Source of the DNA: Chloroflexota bacterium
GTDB taxonomy: Bacteria > Chloroflexota > Dehalococcoidia > UBA2979
Direction of reading: 5' to 3'
DNA length: 7,358 bases
NCBI GenBank assembly: GCA_016875695.1
Contig: VGPB01000097.1
Span: forward strand, 1-7,358
Positions 5,227 through 7,358 of this stretch are shown one piece after another. Every line of letters begins with the position of its first letter. Within the stretch, counting starts at the first letter, position 1. The notes beneath the pieces were generated by a model, which was not told the DNA's origin, did not search any database, and saw only the letters and a program-made list of their open reading frames with translations. Both the position numbers and the translations under genes were made by a program.

Positions 5227-5230
5227 GGAG
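5227..5230 (+). promoter_or_regulatory. ribosome binding site deciding the FluC start
   Basis: GGAG lies 9 nt before the ATG at 5240. It overlaps the first possible ATG (5225), which has no good site of its own, so 5240 is preferred. Confidence 0.55.
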
Positions 5231-5239
5231 CGAGCGCCG

Positions 5240-5614
5240 ATGCCGCTATGGCTCGCGGTCGCGCTCGGCGGCGCGGGCGGCGCGGTCGCGCGCTACGCGG
5301 TGGCGCGTGCGGTGGTCGCGGCGCTCGGACCCAGCGCTTGGGCTACGCTCTTCGTCAACGTCTCCGGCTCGCTGCTGCTCGGCCTCGTCGCGGGCGCGAG
5401 CGAGCTGCATCCGCAGTCGTCCCCCGTGTGGCGCACGGGTGTCACCGTCGGCGTGCTGGGCGGCTACACGACGTTTTCGACGTACATGTACGAGTCCGCG
5501 CGTCTGTTGGAGACGGGTAGCGCATGGTGGGCGGGCGCGAACCTGCTCGGCAGCCTCGCATTGGGCCTCGCCGCGATGTTCGCGGGGCTCGCACTCGGAC
5601 GCACGCTCGCATGA
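5240..5614 (+). CDS. crcB: FluC/CrcB fluoride ion channel
   Basis: Small four-helix membrane protein of the FluC (CrcB) family, which lets fluoride leave the cell and works as an antiparallel dual-topology dimer. A single gene of this size suggests a homodimer. Seen (124 aa): GGAGGAVARY (10-19), the TM2 block LFVNVSGSLLLGL with pore Asn40 (37-49), and the TM3 signature GVLGGYTTFSTY (71-82) at the helix break where the central sodium binds. The second aromatic of the Phe box is Tyr82 instead of the usual Phe. The start at 5240 is preferred on its ribosome binding site; an ATG at 5225 would add five residues. It lies 24 nt after the aquaporin stop. No fluoride riboswitch is recognisable before it or before the aquaporin, so fluoride-responsive control is not evident. 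It ends at a strong hairpin at 5723-5757. Confidence 0.94.
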   Translation: MPLWLAVALGGAGGAVARYAVARAVVAALGPSAWATLFVNVSGSLLLGLVAGASELHPQSSPVWRTGVTVGVLGGYTTFSTYMYESARLLETGSAWWAGANLLGSLALGLAAMFAGLALGRTLA

Positions 5615-5722
5615 CGCGACCCTGCGCGTCGCACACGCCGCATCACACCGGCGCCGTACAGGCGCCATCCCCCAGACGCCAGTAGCTGCCGAATTACCCC
5701 CGCCGCACGGCAGCTGGTGGCT

Positions 5723-5757
5723 AGAGGGCGGGCCCACAAGGGCCCGCCCTCTCGTTT
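5723..5757 (+). terminator. rho-independent terminator after fluC, shared by convergent genes
   Basis: Arms AGAGGGCGGGCCC (5723-5735) and GGGCCCGCCCTCT (5740-5752) are perfect over 13 bp with an ACAA loop, followed on the plus strand by CGTTT. It sits between the ends of fluC (5614) and the dUTPase gene (5785), which converge, so it probably serves both. It lacks a U-run on the minus side. Confidence 0.8.
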
Positions 5758-5784
5758 CCCCGGGGCCTCGCATCCTCGTCGACG

Positions 5785-6246
5785 CTACGCGCGCCCCGTC
5801 GACCCGTGCCCGCTGCCGCCGCGCGCCGTCGGCGGCAGCGCGTCCACCTCGTCCCACGCGACCGCCGCCAGTCGCGCCACGACGAGCTGCGCGATGCGCT
5901 CGCCGTCGGTGATCTCGTAGTGACCGGGCTCCGTAAGGCAGTACATCGTGACGAACACCTCGCCGCGGTAGTCCGCGTCCAGCGTCCCCAGCCCCGCGAT
6001 CACCCCGCGCGCGAGCAGCCCCGAGCGCGGCCGGATCTGCACGTCCGCACCCGCGGGCGCTGCGATCGCCAGGCCCGTCGGCACGAGCACTGGCCGCGTT
6101 CCTAGCGCGAGCGTCCCGCCGTCCAGGCACGCGTGCAGGTCGAACCCGCTCGCCAGCGCGCTCTGCCGCTCCGGCAGCCGCGCCCCCGCGCGCAGCCGCA
6201 CGATGCGCAGCCGCAGCGCCTCCGCCGGTGGCTCGCCGGCGCTCAC
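5785..6246 (-). CDS. dut: dUTP diphosphatase (dUTPase)
   Basis: Trimeric dUTPase, which hydrolyses dUTP to dUMP and pyrophosphate, keeping uracil out of DNA and supplying dUMP for thymidylate. Seen (153 aa), all five motifs in order: ASGFDLHA (32-39), RPRSGLLARG (72-81), GTLDADYRGEV (87-97, with catalytic Asp90 and Tyr93), GERIAQLV (115-122) and RGGSGHGSTG (142-151). In motif 5 the Phe that normally stacks on uracil is His148. Length is normal for the family when started at the GTG at 6246, which sits just before the first beta strand (LRLRIVRLRAGARLP). The frame stays open upstream to 6483, but that stretch is non-coding in character and full of stem-loops. The GTG has no clear Shine-Dalgarno, so the start is less sure than the function. 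Confidence 0.94.
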   Translation of the reverse strand: MSAGEPPAEALRLRIVRLRAGARLPERQSALASGFDLHACLDGGTLALGTRPVLVPTGLAIAAPAGADVQIRPRSGLLARGVIAGLGTLDADYRGEVFVTMYCLTEPGHYEITDGERIAQLVVARLAAVAWDEVDALPPTARGGSGHGSTGRA

Positions 6247-6363
6247 GGCGCGCGGTCGTGGCGCGCAGAGGCGCCGATTAGGTCCACAGTGCACCACCGA
6301 TACCGATACCAGCGGGTCGATCTGCGACACGTACGCCCTCGCCAGCGCCCTCGCCGCGCGCCA

Positions 6364-6389
6364 ACGTCGCAGGTCGAGCCTGCGAACGT
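6364..6389. repeat. stem-loop in the 4Fe-4S/dut spacer
   Basis: Arms ACGTCGCAGG and CCTGCG-A-ACGT pair over 10 bp with one bulged A and a 5-nt loop (TCGAG). Confidence 0.5.
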
Positions 6390-6396
6390 GGGGAGC

Positions 6397-6417
6397 GCGA
6401 GGGGCGTAGCCCCTCGC
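6397..6417. repeat. 9-bp stem-loop with GTA triloop
   Basis: Arms GCGAGGGGC and GCCCCTCGC are perfect with a 3-nt loop GTA. The hairpin at 1278-1292 has the same GTA triloop in a GC-only stem (CGGGCC/GGCCCG), hinting at a shared element type. Confidence 0.55.
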
Positions 6418-6445
6418 AGAAGAAGAGCGGGCGGGCGCGTTCCGC

Positions 6446-6460
6446 CGGCCCGGAGGGCCG
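6446..6460. repeat. 6-bp GC stem-loop
   Basis: Arms CGGCCC and GGGCCG with loop GGA. Weak by itself, but it is the third stem-loop of a closely spaced series. Confidence 0.4.
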
Positions 6461-6480
6461 TCCTCACCGCCCTTGCGCGA

Positions 6481-6509
6481 CACGAAGGCCCGCGTGTGCG
6501 GGCCTCGTG
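6481..6509 (-). terminator. probable terminator hairpin after the 4Fe-4S gene
   Basis: Arms CACGA-A-GGCCCGC and GCGGGCCTCGTG pair over 12 bp with one bulged A and a GTGT loop, 32 bp past the stop of the 4Fe-4S gene. No U-run follows on the minus strand. Confidence 0.65.
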
Positions 6510-6541
6510 ACGAACGCCGTACGTGAGCCGGACCGGCAGTG

Positions 6542-7060
6542 CTACGCCTCCGCGGCCTGGCGTTCGCGAGCGCGCTGCAGTCCCTTGCCCTTCTTCGGCG
6601 TCAGGATCTCCATCGGGTACACGCGCCGCTTCAGCATCTCGCGCGGCGGGTCGATGAAGATCGCGCTCCAGCCGCACGCCGTCTCGCACAGCCGGCAGCC
6701 CGTGCACTTGCGCGGGTCCACCGTCGCGATCCCGTAGAAGTCGTGGTGGTTCGGCGCGTCCTGCAGCGACAGCGCGTCGAACGGGCAGATGTTGATGCAC
6801 AGCTCGCAGCCCGAGCCGATGCAGTTCTCCTCCACGATCTTCGCCAGCGGTGCTTCCTTGCGCGGGAACGTGCGGCAGATGTCCCCCACCTCGTCGAGGA
6901 TCGACTCGGGCGGGCACACCACGCCGCACGCGCCGCAGTCGATGCACAGCTCAGGATCGATGATGTGCAACTCGTCGCGCACGCCCGTGATCGCGTTCGT
7001 CGGGCAGCGCTTGGTGCACGCGGTGCACCCGATGCACGTCTCGATGATCTTGTATGGCAA
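6542..7060 (-). CDS. Polyferredoxin-type protein with four 4Fe-4S motifs
   Basis: Electron-carrier protein (172 aa, no signal peptide, so cytoplasmic) with 16 motif cysteines, enough for four [4Fe-4S] clusters. Motif cysteines are 9/12/15/19, 39/42/45/49, 80/85/88/92 and 119/122/125/129. Motifs 1, 2 and 4 have the CxxCxxCxxxC spacing; motif 3 is CxxxxCxxCxxxC because of a Gly-Ser insertion (CIGSGCELC). The fourth motif ends in Gly, not Pro. A seventeenth Cys (62) lies outside the motifs. The C-terminus (155-172) is basic and helical. The start is TTG at 7060: AGAGG (7069-7073) sits 8 nt upstream and MPYKIIETCIGC is the expected ferredoxin start. It may be a free polyferredoxin or the iron-sulfur subunit of an oxidoreductase (DmsB-like or RnfB-like arrangement), but no catalytic subunit is in view, so the partner is unknown. 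Confidence 0.9.
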   Translation of the reverse strand: MPYKIIETCIGCTACTKRCPTNAITGVRDELHIIDPELCIDCGACGVVCPPESILDEVGDICRTFPRKEAPLAKIVEENCIGSGCELCINICPFDALSLQDAPNHHDFYGIATVDPRKCTGCRLCETACGWSAIFIDPPREMLKRRVYPMEILTPKKGKGLQRARERQAAEA

Positions 7061-7068
7061 GAGTTACG

Positions 7069-7073
7069 CCTCT
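7069..7073 (-). promoter_or_regulatory. ribosome binding site supporting the TTG start
   Basis: AGAGG on the minus strand, 8 nt before the TTG at 7060. No ATG or GTG competes before the first cluster motif. Confidence 0.65.
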
Positions 7074-7098
7074 CGTGCGCGTTCGCTCGTCGCCCTCG

Positions 7099-7127
7099 AA
7101 TCTACCATCCGCTGCACGCCCTCGCCA
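7099..7127 (-). promoter_or_regulatory. extended -10 promoter for the 4Fe-4S gene
   Basis: Minus-strand TGGTAGATT (7099-7107) gives a TGn extended -10 with TAGATT, 4 of 6 to consensus and with T1, A2 and T6 kept. A weak -35 (TGGCGA, 7122-7127) stands 17 bp upstream. The predicted start near 7092 gives a leader of about 32 nt. Confidence 0.5.
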
Positions 7128-7152
7128 CCCGCGCAGCGTGTGGCCGGGCGCC

Positions 7153-7180
7153 GAACGGGCCTGCCGTAGCAGACCCGTTC
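7153..7180 (-). terminator. stem-loop downstream of the surface-protein gene
   Basis: Arms GAACGGG-C-CTGC and GCAG-A-CCCGTTC pair over 7 and 4 bp around one C-A mismatch, with a CGTA loop. It lies 39 bp past the stop at 7220. It is probably the terminator of that gene, with no U-run. Confidence 0.55.
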
Positions 7181-7195
7181 ACGCTTCGGACGTTT

Positions 7196-7213
7196 GCGCG
7201 GGCGTTCCCGCGC
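7196..7213 (-). terminator. 7-bp GC stem-loop at the 3' end of the surface-protein gene
   Basis: Arms GCGCGGG and CCCGCGC are perfect with a CGTT loop, starting 6 bp past the stop codon. Together with the hairpin at 7153-7180 it forms a tandem pair. Confidence 0.5.
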
Positions 7214-7219
7214 GAGGCC

Positions 7220-7358
7220 CTACCGCCGCCGCGCGGTCAGCAGCCTCCCGCCGGCCATGCCGCCCAGCGCGACCAGCGCCAGCAGCGCCATCGCCGCACC
7301 GCCGGCCTCCCGCGTCGAGAGCCTAGCGTTGCCCGTCGCGGGCGCGCCGGGTGCCGTG
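7220..7358 (-). CDS. C-terminal end of a surface-anchored protein (LPXTG-like signal), 5' end cut by window
   Basis: Only the last 45 codons are in view. They show the three-part layout of a cell-surface sorting or anchoring signal. First is a flexible Pro/Ala stretch with APATGN (residues 5-10 of the visible part), resembling LPXTG with Ala for Leu. Then comes a spacer (ARLSTREAGG) and a hydrophobic helix (AAMALLALVALGGMAGG, 21-37). It ends in a basic tail, RLLTARRR, and TAG. If a sortase is present, cleavage between Thr and Gly would be expected; otherwise it is a simple C-terminal membrane anchor. The nature of the protein upstream is not visible. Two stem-loops follow the stop. The reading frame is supported by the composition and by the coherent tail; confidence in function is moderate. 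Confidence 0.65.
   Translation of the reverse strand, partial: TAPGAPATGNARLSTREAGGAAMALLALVALGGMAGGRLLTARRR

Larger units (their letters stand above)
6247..6541. other. 295-bp spacer holding four successive stem-loops
   Basis: This lies between the 4Fe-4S gene stop (6542) and the dUTPase start (6246), both on the minus strand. It holds stem-loops at 6364-6389, 6397-6417, 6446-6460 and 6481-6509, listed separately. The 6247-6360 part next to dut holds a short TATCGG tandem on the minus strand, but no promoter I would defend. No protein-like frame is seen. Confidence 0.6.

Noticed and set aside
5246..6130. 294-codon frame on the minus strand across fluC and dut
   Set aside because: Low-complexity Arg/Ala sequence with no motif; fluC and dUTPase explain both strands here.
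6247..6483. N-terminal extension of dUTPase up to 6483
   Set aside because: It would add 79 residues spanning three stem-loops and have no match to the family; the GTG at 6246 gives the normal length.
1..7358. Mobile element, CRISPR array or defence island
   Set aside because: No transposase, integrase, spaced direct repeats, toxin-antitoxin pair or nuclease was found; composition is even across the window.

Overview
This is a GC-rich bacterial chromosome segment, roughly 70% G+C by eye, with third codon positions almost all G or C. It carries ten protein-coding genes, two of them cut by the window edges. I see no tRNA, rRNA, CRISPR array, integrase or transposase. The mix suggests a high-GC Chloroflexota-like bacterium: a MidA methyltransferase, a divergent PlsY, a SirB1-type transglutaminase-fold protein, a lipoprotein cupredoxin with a Thr/Pro/Ala-rich linker, and a TIP-like aquaporin. 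That placement is an inference; no marker gene here settles it.

Layout. Positions 1-4373 are all minus strand. Read in transcription order (right to left) they hold a small membrane protein of unknown function and a copper-binding cupredoxin lipoprotein (10-nt gap). Next come a PlsY-like acyltransferase and a SirB1-like protein, joined by an ATGA overlap. A 12-bp perfect palindrome follows, then a YjbQ/UPF0047 protein. A 373-bp intergenic region with several inverted repeats and a perfect G-quadruplex motif comes next, and then a MidA-family methyltransferase that runs off the left edge. From about 4393 to 4483 there is a divergent promoter region. To its right, on the plus strand, lie an aquaporin and a FluC fluoride channel, probably one transcript, closed by a 13-bp terminator hairpin at 5723-5757. 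The remainder is minus strand again: dUTPase, a 295-bp spacer with four stem-loops, a four-cluster 4Fe-4S protein with a TTG start, and the C-terminal end of a surface-anchored protein cut by the right edge.

How the genes fit together. Most are housekeeping or envelope genes in short one- or two-gene units: lipid synthesis (PlsY-like), nucleotide sanitation (dUTPase), a respiratory-complex assembly factor homologue (MidA), electron carriers (cupredoxin, polyferredoxin) and channels (aquaporin, FluC). I do not see an obvious multi-gene defence, secretion or biosynthetic system. The points most worth following are four: the structured 1166-1292 region with its G-quadruplex; the aquaporin pore, which has the selectivity residues of plant TIP3; the PlsY homologue with all three signature motifs altered; and a run of aromatic or key-residue substitutions in otherwise textbook enzymes (dUTPase motif 5, FluC Phe box).
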